Positions 24,394-34,200 of a DNA stretch of 64,000 bases are shown in pieces (position 1 is the first letter of the stretch; each line of letters opens with the position of its first letter). The DNA is from Herpetosiphon gulosus. GTDB lineage: Bacteria; Chloroflexota; Chloroflexia; Chloroflexales; Herpetosiphonaceae. Made by a program: the position numbers and the translations under genes. The stretch is from NCBI RefSeq assembly GCF_039545135.1, contig NZ_BAABRU010000003.1:1-64000 (forward strand), written 5' to 3'. The notes beneath the pieces are model-generated. The model saw only the letters and a program-made list of their open reading frames with translations, had not been told where the DNA came from and ran no database searches.

Positions 24394-25137
24394 TTAATCA
24401 GCCATAAATTGGCGTGGACGGTCGGGATAGTCAGCGCCAACCGCATCAACCCCCAAGCTCAAAATATGTTGATAATCTTGCTCGGGGCCGCCCCACGGGC
24501 TAACGAACAAATCGGCAGCATGGCAGGCTTCAACTTCCTCGCGGGTTAGCATCGCCCAGTATGGCATCACTAAATCAGCATTCACCAATTTGGCCATGGC
24601 AGGAGCATCGGGCACGCGCGAGGCATAAATCACCCCAGTTGCTACATCAGGAGCAATTGCTTTGAGTTGACCCAACACCACATGATCAAACGAAATCGCC
24701 ATGACTTGATCGCGCACATTCAATTCATCGAGCAAACGTACCAAAGCTACTTCAATATCAGGGTAGAAAATCGGGCCATTTTTTAATTCAATCACCACCT
24801 TGGTACGATCTTTGGCCCATTGCAAAACCTCGCGCAAAGTTGGCACGCGGCAATCGCTGAACGATGGATCAAACCATGAGCCAGCATCAAGCGCCTGAAT
24901 TTCGGCAGCGGTATGGTGACAAACTAAGCCTGAGCCGTTGGTAGTGCGATTGAGAGTTGGATCATGGATCACCATCAACTCACCATCTTTGCTCAAATTA
25001 ACATCTAACTCCACGGCATCGGCGCGTAAAGCCAAGCCACGTTGAAAAGCAGCCATGGTATTTTCAGGAGCATAGCCTGCTGCTCCGCGATGCCCAATTA
25101 CAAATGGCCCTTTGCGTGCGCCAAACGGCTGTAACAC
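24394..25137 (-). CDS. Glycerophosphodiester phosphodiesterase
   Basis: 247-residue TIM-barrel GDPD, hydrolysing glycerophosphodiesters to glycerol 3-phosphate and an alcohol. Motifs: G-H-R-G-A-A-G-Y-A-P-E-N-T (catalytic His and Arg), A-V-E-L-D-V (metal-binding Glu and Asp), V-I-H-D-P-T-L-N-R-T-T (second catalytic His), V-V-I-E-L-K, and the late W-G-G loop. No signal peptide, so probably cytoplasmic. The frame extends to a GTG at 25152, but the sequence AAGGAGG lies inside that extension, 5 bases before the GTG at 25137; the latter is the true start by ribosome-binding-site position. Confidence 0.93.
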   Translation of the reverse strand: MLQPFGARKGPFVIGHRGAAGYAPENTMAAFQRGLALRADAVELDVNLSKDGELMVIHDPTLNRTTNGSGLVCHHTAAEIQALDAGSWFDPSFSDCRVPTLREVLQWAKDRTKVVIELKNGPIFYPDIEVALVRLLDELNVRDQVMAISFDHVVLGQLKAIAPDVATGVIYASRVPDAPAMAKLVNADLVMPYWAMLTREEVEACHAADLFVSPWGGPEQDYQHILSLGVDAVGADYPDRPRQFMAD

Positions 25138-25216
25138 AGCGACCTCCTTCACAAAAGCTTTTGGTTAGTGCCATTGTGCAACGCCTCTGCGGGGCTGTCA
25201 ATCAAGCCTCAGTTTT

Positions 25217-25247
25217 GGGGATCGGGTGTTGGGGGTCGGGGATCGGG
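25217..25247 (+). other. G-quadruplex-type sequence
   Basis: Five G-runs (GGGG, GGG, GGGGG, GGGG, GGG) with loops of 2 to 4 bases, in the gene-free stretch 25138-25583. It can form an intramolecular quadruplex on the + strand, upstream of the GDPD gene. It may also simply be a degenerate G-rich repeat (GGGGATCGGG occurs twice). Confidence 0.5.
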
Positions 25248-25327
25248 AATGTAGAAAATCTATTACTGGTCTATAAAGCAACAAATTGGGTACAGATAAA
25301 ACAATGATAATCTCCAAAACAAATATT

Positions 25328-25382
25328 AGGGGATGAAAACCCCTTGCGTTTCCCTCCGGCGGAGGGACGCAAGGGTGGCGAA
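25328..25382 (+). repeat. Dispersed intergenic repeat, copy 1
   Basis: Core AGGGGATGAAAACCCCTTGC, then GTTTCCCTCCGGCGGAGGGACG and AAGGGTGGCGA. It holds two small hairpins (GGGG/CCCC and TCCCTCC/GGAGGGA). An inverted second copy lies at 56199-56268, with about 50 shared positions and few differences. Apart from this repeat and the G-rich tract, 25138-25583 has no supported gene. Confidence 0.75.
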
Positions 25383-25583
25383 TCGATTATTAAGAATTGA
25401 GAATTGGGAGAGTAGCAACCACAAATGAAGAGAAGATCTAGGCTATTATCGCCATATAACCATATTAAAATCTTTAACTTGCAATTAAAAAGTTTTAATA
25501 TATACTTATGCACATCCACACATCAAACGGCACACCACTTCCAACAATTTCTCATCAACCCAACCTAACTAGGAGGATCAGCA

Positions 25584-26549
25584 ATGCATCTATCTGTTCG
25601 GCGGTACGCACGGGTCGCGGTGGTTTTGAGCGTTTTAGGCTTGAGCTTGGCCCAAGGCGATGTGACCTTGGCCAAGAAAGAAGTCGAAGTTACGGTTGAC
25701 CCACATACTATCGTGGCCAGTGATGGGAAGCCTGTAGACGTTATTACTGATGGCATTGTTTATGATCAATTTGGGGCGTATATCGCTGGAAACGCAGGAA
25801 CTGGTGTTTTAGCCGAAGATGATCGGGCCGAGGCAGTTGACCCCAACGCTTTGCCTGCAACCCAAAGTGGCAACCAAGAAGGCTTAAATTCGGTTATTGG
25901 TGCTGATAATCGGGTACGAATCACCGCAACGACCTCAGACCCCTATCGCCGGATTGGCCAAATTACCTTTAGCAGCGGCGGCGGCAACTATATTTGTACT
26001 GGTTGGTTGATCAGCGCTAACACCGTGGCAACTGCTGGCCACTGTCTTTGGAGCAACAACGCTTGGGTTACCAACGTTAAGTTCTACCCAGGCCGCAATG
26101 GCACATCCAACCCCTATGGCGGCTGTAATGCCACCAAACTCTTTACAGTTTCACAATGGCAAACCAGCGGTAGCCCAAACTACGACTATGGTGCATTCAA
26201 AATCAATTGTAGCGTTGGCAACCAAACTGGCTGGTTCGGCTTACGCGCCCCCAGCAGCACAGGTTTAGTTGGCCAAGTAACCAACATTGCTGGCTACCCA
26301 GGCGATAAAGCTTCAGGCACGATGTGGTTCCACGCCGATACCGTGCGCAGCTACACCAGCCTACGCCTCTCGTATGCCAACGACACCTATGGCGGCCAAA
26401 GTGGCTCACCAATTTGGAACAGCAGTGGCAGTTGCACCAACTGTTCGATTGGCGTGCACACCAACGGCGGCACTAGCACCAACTCTGGTACACGGATCAC
26501 CTCAACCGTTTTGAGCAATTTCAACACCTGGATCAATACCGCGCCATAA
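25584..26549 (+). CDS. Secreted trypsin-like serine peptidase (S1, glutamyl-endopeptidase type)
   Basis: 321-residue secreted peptidase. Signal peptide at 1-24 (R-R-Y-A-R-V-A-V-V-L-S-V-L-G-L), a propeptide to about residue 118, then the catalytic domain: A-T-A-G-H-C-L-W (His153), S-P-N-Y-D-Y-G-A (Asp201), and G-G-Q-S-G-S-P-I-W (Ser273), the G-x-S-G-S-P form seen in V8/glutamyl endopeptidase-like enzymes. Three cysteines in C-N-A, I-N-C and C-T-N-C may form disulfides. AGGAGG precedes the ATG. A very long hairpin follows the gene. With the metallopeptidase at 7246 and the C25 peptidase at 37372 it gives this segment three unrelated secreted peptidases. Confidence 0.92.
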   Translation: MHLSVRRYARVAVVLSVLGLSLAQGDVTLAKKEVEVTVDPHTIVASDGKPVDVITDGIVYDQFGAYIAGNAGTGVLAEDDRAEAVDPNALPATQSGNQEGLNSVIGADNRVRITATTSDPYRRIGQITFSSGGGNYICTGWLISANTVATAGHCLWSNNAWVTNVKFYPGRNGTSNPYGGCNATKLFTVSQWQTSGSPNYDYGAFKINCSVGNQTGWFGLRAPSSTGLVGQVTNIAGYPGDKASGTMWFHADTVRSYTSLRLSYANDTYGGQSGSPIWNSSGSCTNCSIGVHTNGGTSTNSGTRITSTVLSNFNTWINTAP

Positions 26550-26621
26550 GCTAATTTTCAAGCAAAGCTAGATAACTTACATCTGAACAAGGGTTTCCCA
26601 AATTTAGATAGATTTGGAAGC

Positions 26622-26689
26622 AACAGTAGGGAATTCTTCGTATAGGTGGGTGCTGACACATCCATCTATACGAAGAATTCCCTACTGTT
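26622..26689. terminator. Very long hairpin after S1 peptidase gene
   Basis: Bases 26622-26645 are the exact reverse complement of 26666-26689 (24 bp); G-U pairs extend the stem to about 31 bp, leaving a 6-base loop (GCTGAC region). TTTT follows on the + strand. It is far longer than a usual terminator stem. Confidence 0.75.
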
Positions 26690-26805
26690 TTAGCCATAAA
26701 TCCCTGATGCGTTATAAACTCCACATGGGTTCGATATAAAGTATAATTATGCTGATTATATGGTGATCTTAAGCTGTTTACCCGTGGCGATAACAGAGAG
26801 GTATT

Positions 26806-27111
26806 ATGATTATTTGGCGGGGCTGGGGCTGGCTGGTTGGAATCCTGATACTGGCAATGCCAGCACTTGTACAGTTAGCTGTTGATAAGCTTATAGGTTC
26901 TGGAATCTACAAACTATATTCTCGTCCGCTATTCGCCGGAGCGTTAATTATTGTCGCGATTATCGTGTGGTTTCTTGGCCGATATCTTAATCAGCGCGAT
27001 AGTCCAATGGCTCGATCAAATTTCCAAACTGCACACTCGTTTATGTTGCTACGGATGGAATATTGGGCAATCCTGCTTGGGTGCGGGGCAGTGGCGATGG
27101 TAGTCCTCTAG
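26806..27111 (+). CDS. Small membrane protein
   Basis: 101 residues with three hydrophobic segments: about 6-27 (W-L-V-G-I-L-I-L-A-M-P-A-L-V), 43-62 (A-G-A-L-I-I-V-A-I-I-V-W-F-L-G) and 84-101 (Y-W-A-I-L-L-G-C-G-A-V-A-M-V). Loops are short with several basic residues. GAGAGG lies before the ATG and a TATAAT at 26742-26747 may be its promoter. No family recognised. Confidence 0.6.
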   Translation: MIIWRGWGWLVGILILAMPALVQLAVDKLIGSGIYKLYSRPLFAGALIIVAIIVWFLGRYLNQRDSPMARSNFQTAHSFMLLRMEYWAILLGCGAVAMVVL

Positions 27112-27657
27112 CTAGTGTTAATGATTTATCCACCAACTTGCATCAATTTGGTTGTCTCGCTCCAACCATTCATACCATATAGAGAAGATTTAGCGCTGAC
27201 TTGAACAAGTAAATCAATCCGCTCCTACTCCTCGTTTTCCAGAATGGTTGTTCCCAATCAAGCATATAAGATCTTGATAGGTTTAACGAGCAACCTTAAT
27301 CAGGATGCACTGTAATTCCCAAACATTTCAACAAAGCCCGCTAGCAACTTAGCGGTTTGTTAAAACTATGCAAATCAGAGCAACAAGCATTAATCTAGGG
27401 CGTTTTTAGTTAAATCCTACCCCCGTTGGGCATCACTCCCCTCTACGATTGACCGCTAGGCAGTAGCCCATTTAGCCTAGGTAGTATTCAATCCTTCGTA
27501 AGCTTCGACCTAGGGTTATTGGCTTACCAAAAGATCGCCCCTCCCACGGTCAAACAAGCGAATTGTCCTTATTCAATGTCTCGTTGCTTGGGTCATGCCG
27601 ATTTCACGATTCGCGATCAGTGGAACAGGCCAGCCCTTTGATGTGGGAGTAGCTTGT
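27112..27657. other. Gene-free stretch upstream of the surface-protein block
   Basis: 545 bases with no supported reading frame. A hairpin CCGCTA (27338-27343) / TAGCGG (27350-27355) followed by TTTGTT could be a weak terminator. The rest is probably leader or promoter sequence of the following surface-protein genes. I see no known riboswitch in it. Confidence 0.4.
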
Positions 27658-28224
27658 ATGACGTTGTTCATTCGAAGCCTAGTAATTCTGCTGATCGCTC
27701 TTGTGGCTCTACCAACCCAACCTTCGCATGCTGCGGATGTTGGGCCATTGGCATTAACCCCAACCGAGCCACCAACCCCAACTAATACACCTTTGCCAAC
27801 CAATACGCCTGAACCGGCAACCACTGTACCTACTAGGGTTGTGTTGCCGACACATACCCCCACCAATACTCCCGAACCAACCAGTATTGCTCAACCAACG
27901 GGTGTAGTGCCAACCCAAGAACCAACCCTTGAGCCAACTGCCACGCCAATTATCTCAGTGCCAGGGATCACAGCAACCCCTGAGCAAAGCATTCCTAGCC
28001 CAACTCCCAGCCCATCGCCAACATCTGAACAACCAAGTGCAACACCAATACCCAGCGCAACTGCTATGCCGCAGCCAACTGCCAAGCCAGCAGCGCCACC
28101 AGCAGGCAACCAACCGCCATTACCACGCACCAGCAGCGCAGATACCGCCGCCTTGTGGTTTATTGGCTTATTGGGTTTATTAGTCGCTCTGATCGGTTTT
28201 GGCATTCAACGACGCGCCGCTTAG
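27658..28224 (+). CDS. Thr/Pro-rich stalk protein with sortase-like LPRTS signal
   Basis: 188 residues. Signal peptide [15 protein letters not shown] ... S-H-A-A; residues about 35-150 are almost wholly T-P-T, E-P-T and P-S-P units, an extended and probably glycosylated stalk. The C-terminus is a cell-wall sorting signal in layout: L-P-R-T-S (155-159), a hydrophobic helix ([18 protein letters not shown]) and R-R-A-A. The fifth residue is Ser where sortase A needs Gly. GGGAG supports the ATG at 27658; the upstream frame is ignored. It is followed after 24 bases by the giant adhesin gene, so it is likely expressed with it. Confidence 0.75.
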   Translation: MTLFIRSLVILLIALVALPTQPSHAADVGPLALTPTEPPTPTNTPLPTNTPEPATTVPTRVVLPTHTPTNTPEPTSIAQPTGVVPTQEPTLEPTATPIISVPGITATPEQSIPSPTPSPSPTSEQPSATPIPSATAMPQPTAKPAAPPAGNQPPLPRTSSADTAALWFIGLLGLLVALIGFGIQRRAA

Positions 28225-28248
28225 TGTTAACCAACGAGGTTTAAACCT

Positions 28249-31200
28249 ATGAAGCAAGCATCCTCTCGTTATTCATTCAGCACACTAGTTGTGTGTTGCA
28301 CCTTATTGGTAGCATTCGCAATCACTTTGTTGCCGAGCGCTGGCTCAGTTGCCTATGCAGCTGCCACGATCAGCGGACGCGCCTATCGAGACTACAACGC
28401 CAATGGCGTGATCGATAGTTTAGAGCCAGGCATTAGCGGCGTAACCATCACGCTCTACAATGCCAGCAACACCGTCGTTGGCACAACAACGACCAACGCA
28501 ACTGGTAATTACTCGTTGACCGACAGTGATCCAATCTATACTGGCCCATATCGGGTTGAGTTTAGTGATGCTCCCGTAACGGTCAAATCTGGCCCGATGG
28601 GCAGCAATTCAGGCTCAACCGTGTTGTTTGTTGCCGGTAGCACTGCTTCAGCCAATATGGGCTTTAACAACCCAGCCAATTATTGCCAAGATAACCCAAC
28701 CTTGGTAACTAACTGTTTTAGCATGGGTCGCCAAGATCAAGCTCCCTCATCAACCTTTCACTCGATTGTCAGTTTCCCCTACACCGCTGGTAACACGGGC
28801 AATAGCCCAGCTCCAGGGGTTGACAGCCCAGCCCCAACCGATTTAGCCTTCGGGGCTGAAACTGGCCCAACCTTTGGTTTGGCTTGGCAACGCTCATCAC
28901 GCAGCTTGTTTGCCAGCGCCGTCATGAAACGCCACGTTGGTTTTGGGCCAAGCGGCACAGGCGCAATTTACCGCATTACCCCAAGTCCTCGCACGGTCAG
29001 TTTGTTTCTGGATTTGAATGCCGTGTTTGGGGCTGGCACTACCGGGGCCGATCCACACCCCAACGGCACTGATCTGGTCCACGATTCAGCCGCGTGGGAC
29101 CCTGTTGGCAAAATTGCCCTCGGCGATATGGATATTTCCGAGGATCAAACCACCCTTTGGACGATCAACTTAGCTGATCGTCAATTATATGAAATTCCAA
29201 TTGGCCTAAACCCAACCGCCCCCAGCGCCGCTGCGATCAGCCGTTTTGCCGTGCCCGACCCAACCGATTGTGCCGCAAACGATCATCGGCCTTATGCCGT
29301 GGCCGTCAACGAAGGCCTCGTTTACATTGGGATGGTTTGTTCGGCCCAATCAACCGCTAGTGCCGCTAATTTGCGGGCTTATGTCTATCAATTTAATCCA
29401 AGCACCGATAGCTTTACCCAAGTTTTGAACTTCCCATTGAACCATACCCGTGGTTGTGCGGTTGTGCCTGGTTGTGCTAGCGCCAACTGGAACCCATGGC
29501 GCACCAACTTCACCGTCACCAATACCAACTTTGGCGGCGAGTATATCCAACCACAACCAATGTTGACCGACATCGAATTTGATAACGGCAACATGATTTT
29601 GGGTCTCCGTGACCGTTTCAGCGACCAAATGGGCTATCGCCAAAACGATACAACTGCGGGCAGCACTACCCTCTACATTGGCGACTCAGCTGGCGATATT
29701 TTGCGAGCTTGTAGCAATGGCAGTGGCTGGACGCTCGAAAGCAATGGGACTTGTGGTAGCATCAGCACCGCTGGCGCTGGCACCAACGAAGGCCCAGGCG
29801 GCGGCGAATATTACTTCCGCGACAACTACCCAGAACATGCCGAAGTCTCGCTCGGTGGCTTGTTGCAAATTCCAGGCAAGCCTGATATTGTCCAAACGAT
29901 TTACGACCCAATCTTCGATTCAGCCCAATATTTCGATGGCGGAATTTTGTGGCTCAACAACAGCACTGGTAATCGGACTCGGGCTTACCGCATTTACGAT
30001 AGTAATGCCCAACCTAACACGCTGGCCAAAGCTGGTGGTTTAGGCGACCTCGAAGCCTTGTGCGATGCTGCTCCAATCGAAATTGGTAATCGGATTTGGA
30101 ACGATAGCGATAGTGATGGGATTCAGGATGCTGACGAAGCTGCGCTACCCAACGTAGCTGTGCGCTTATATGCGCCTGATGGCACAACTGTATTAGGTAG
30201 TGCCACAACTGATGCCAATGGTAACTATCGTTTCTCATCATTGGCTGGCACGAGCACAGCAAGCACCATTTTCAACATCGCTGGCTTACAACCAAACCAA
30301 ACTGGCTATTCAATTCGGGTTGCTTCAGTTCAAGCAGCGCTGACTAACAAGGTTTTGACGGCTGCGAATGCCAATAGTGGCACGAATAGCGATGTTCGCG
30401 ACTCCGATGCATCGATCACTGGCGCTGATGCAATTATTACGTTCAACACTGGAGTTGCTGGTGATAACAACCATAGCTATGATATCGGTTTTACCACCTA
30501 TAGCCTAGGCAACCGCGTTTGGTACGATACCAACAATAACGGCACATTCGATGGTAGCGAACAAGGCATTAGCGGTGTCAGCGTCAGCCTCTTTGCTGAT
30601 AGCGATGCTAACGGGATTCCCGATAGCGGCACAGCCTTGAGCACTCAAACGACCAGTGCTGCTGGCTGCTATCGCTTCGATGGCTTAGCTCCCGAAAGCT
30701 ACGTCGTGCAGATTAACCCCAGCAACTTTACGCTTGGTAATGCACTTGATGGTTATCGTAGCAGTACGGTTACGTCCGGTAGTGCCAATAATGATATCGA
30801 TAATGATGATAATGGGATTGAAGGCCCAATCCTCGCAACCGATGGGGTTTTGAGCCAGGTGATTACGCTTGGCGGCAATGAACCAACCAATGAAACCGAT
30901 TTGTGTAGCACCGATCCAGCGGAACCAGCCACAGGCACCAATCTCTCGGTTGATTTTGGTTTCTTCAAGCTGAGCGTTGGTAATCGCATTTGGGAAGATG
31001 TTAATAATAACGGTTTATTGGACGTTGGCGAATCGGGCATCGATGGAGTAAATGTTGGCCTCTACAATGCAGCAAACAACTTGATTGCAAGTACCAGCAC
31101 GACTGGCGGTGGTAACTATAGTTTTGCTGGCTTATTGCCTGGCGATTATTACATCGAGGTCACACCACCAGCCAACTATATTTCGAGCACTGGCACGTCT

Positions 31201-34200
31201 GGTAGTGCAACTGGCATCTATGAGCCAGCGCCTGATCCCGACAACAATATTAATAATGATGATAATGGCTCAGCCAGCGGCGCAATCGTCAGCACTGCCC
31301 AACTAACATTAACTCCAGGCAATGCTGGGGTGCTTGGTGCGACGATTGTCAACAATGCCAATGGTTCAACCGACGATACCACCTTGGATGTTGGTTTGTT
31401 CCAACCATTGGCGGTCGGTAACTACGTCTGGAACGATGCCAACAATAACGGTACGTTCGATGGTGGCGAAACTGGCATCAGCGGCGTAGCAGTCACGCTC
31501 TATCGCGCTGGCTCAAGCACCATCCTTGGCACAATCACTACCAACGCCTCAGGCTACTATCACTTTGCCCTGCTTGGCGCTGGCGATTATGAAATTGAAC
31601 TTGATGCTAGCAACTTCTCCGGTGCAGGCGCGTTGGTTGGCTATACCAGCAGCACTGGTACAGCAGGCAGCCCAACCGGAGCCTACGAAGCAGCACCCGA
31701 TCCCGATAACAATGTTGATAGCGATGATAACGGCTCGATTGTTGGCACGCTGGGCACAACGGGCGTAATCAAGAGCGCCGCAATCAGCCTTGCTGCCGCA
31801 GCCGAACCAACGGGTGAAACCAATGGTAGCGGCGATGCGACCGTGGATGCTAACAGCAACTTGACGGTTGACTTCGGAGTGTATCAACCACTCAGCCTTG
31901 GCAACCGCATTTGGAACGATGCCAATAACGATGGTTTGCGCAATAACGGCGAAACTGGCATTGCCAACGTCACCGTCGAACTCTACATGGATCGCAATAG
32001 CAGCGGCGCAATTGATGCCGCCGATGCGCCAACGATCACCAGCGTGCAAACCAATGCTAGCGGCTACTACTTGTTCGGCAATTTGTTAGCTGGTGATTAT
32101 TGTGTCGCCATTCCAAGCAGCAACTTCACGGGCGCAGGGGTCTTGGTTGGTTTCAGCAGCAGCACGGGCGCAGCCGCCGCAACTGGAGCCTTCGAACCAG
32201 GCCTCGATCCCGATAGCGACAACGCCGACGATAACGACAATGGCTCAGTCGTTGGCGCACTCGGAACGACGGGCAGCGTTCAAAGCGCATGTTTCAGCCT
32301 CGCCGCAGGCGCAGAGCCAACAGGCGAAGCCGACAGCAATGGCACCGGCGGCGCAAGCGATGCCAACAGCAACTTAACGGTTGATTTTGGCTTCTATCAA
32401 TTGCCCAGCCTTGGTAATTTGATTTGGCGCGATACCAACAACGATGGATTGTTCAACAATGGCGAAACCAGCATCGCTGGAGTAAACGTTGATTTGTATG
32501 CTGATGATGGTGACGGCAGCTTCGATACTGGCGATAGCTTCATCCGCCAAACCACCACTGATGCAAGCGGAATCTATAGCTTCGCCAATCTCTTACCAGG
32601 TGAATACTTGGCCGTGCTGCCTGCTGGCAATTTCACCACGGGCAACGTGCTTGAAAATCATGTTAGTTCAACGGGTGGCGGCAGCGAGCCTGCTAGCGAT
32701 CCCGATAACAACATCAACAATGATGATAATGGCACAACTATCGGTACACTCGGCACAACTGGCGTTATCGCAAGCCAAGCAATTACATTAAACGCTGGCA
32801 GCGAGCCAACCAACGACGGCGACACCGACCCAAATACCAACTTAAGCCTTGATTTAGGGGTCTTCCCATTAGGCAGCATTGGGAACTTGGTCTGGTACGA
32901 CACCAACAATAACGGCATCTTCGATAACGCTGAGCAAGGGCTGAGCAATATCACCGTAACATTAGCAACCCCAGGTGCTGATAACTTGCCATGTACGACT
33001 GATGATCTGGTGATCGGCAGCCAAACCACGCCAGCCTCAGGTGCTTACAACTTTGCAGGCTTGATGCCGGGCAATTATGTCATCTCATTCAGTGGTTTAC
33101 CCGCTGGCTATGTCTTCACCCAACCAAACGTTGGTGGCGACGACACAATCGATAGCGATGCAAACGCTACAGGCTGTGCTGGAATCATCGCCTTGGGTGT
33201 TGGCGAAAACGACGATTCAGTCGATGCAGGCGCATATCAACCATTAGCGGTTGGTAACTACGTTTGGAACGATGCCAACAACAACGGTATCTTCAATGCT
33301 GGCGAAACTGGCATGAGTGGCGTAACCGTCAACTTGTACCGCGAAGGTTCAAGCACGATTCTGGCGACCACCACCACCAATGCCACAGGCTACTATCATT
33401 TTGCAGTGCTTAGCGCAGGCAACTATGTGATTGAGCTTGATGCCAGCAACTTCTCTGGCGCAGGCGCGTTGGTCGGCTATACCAGCAGCACTGGTACGGC
33501 AGGTAGCTCAACTGGAGCTTACGAAGTTGCTCCCGATCCCGATAACAATACTGATAACGACGACAACGGCACAATTGTCGGCACGCTGGGGACGACGGGC
33601 GTAATTCAAACCGCCAGCCTAACCTTGGCCGACAACAGCGAACCAACGGGCGAAACCAACGGCAGTGGCGATACCACCCCCGATAGTTTCAGCAACTTAA
33701 CGGTTGACTTTGGGGTCTTCCAACCATTGAGCCTTGGCAACCGGATTTGGAACGATGCCAATAACGATGGCTTGCGCAATAACGGCGAAACTGGCATTGC
33801 CAATGTGACAGTCGATCTGTATATGGATCGCGATAACAGCGGCGCAATTGATGCCGCCGATGCGCCAACGATCACCAGCGTGCAAACCAATGCTAGCGGC
33901 TACTACTTGTTCAACAATTTACTTGCTGGTGATTACTGTGTGGCCATCCCAAGCAGCAACTTCACAGGTGCTGGGGTCTTGGTTGGCTTCAGCAGTAGCA
34001 CTGGTGCAGCCGCCGCAAGTGGAGCCTTTGAGCCTGGTCTCGATCCCGATAGCGACAACAGCGACGATAACGACAACGGCTCGGTTGTTGGCGCACTTGG
34101 CACAACGGGTAGCGTCCAAAGCACCTGTTTCAGCCTCGCCGCAGGCGCAGAGCCAACTAGTGAAGCTGATAGCAATGGCACTGGCGGTTCGATCGATGCC

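Noticed and set aside
27400-27500. Resemblance between the gaps at 27.4 kb and 40.0 kb (CCTAGG-GTAG phrases), possibly a shared riboswitch
   Set aside because: Only short, badly aligned matches; no conserved pairing could be drawn, and no known riboswitch core was seen.
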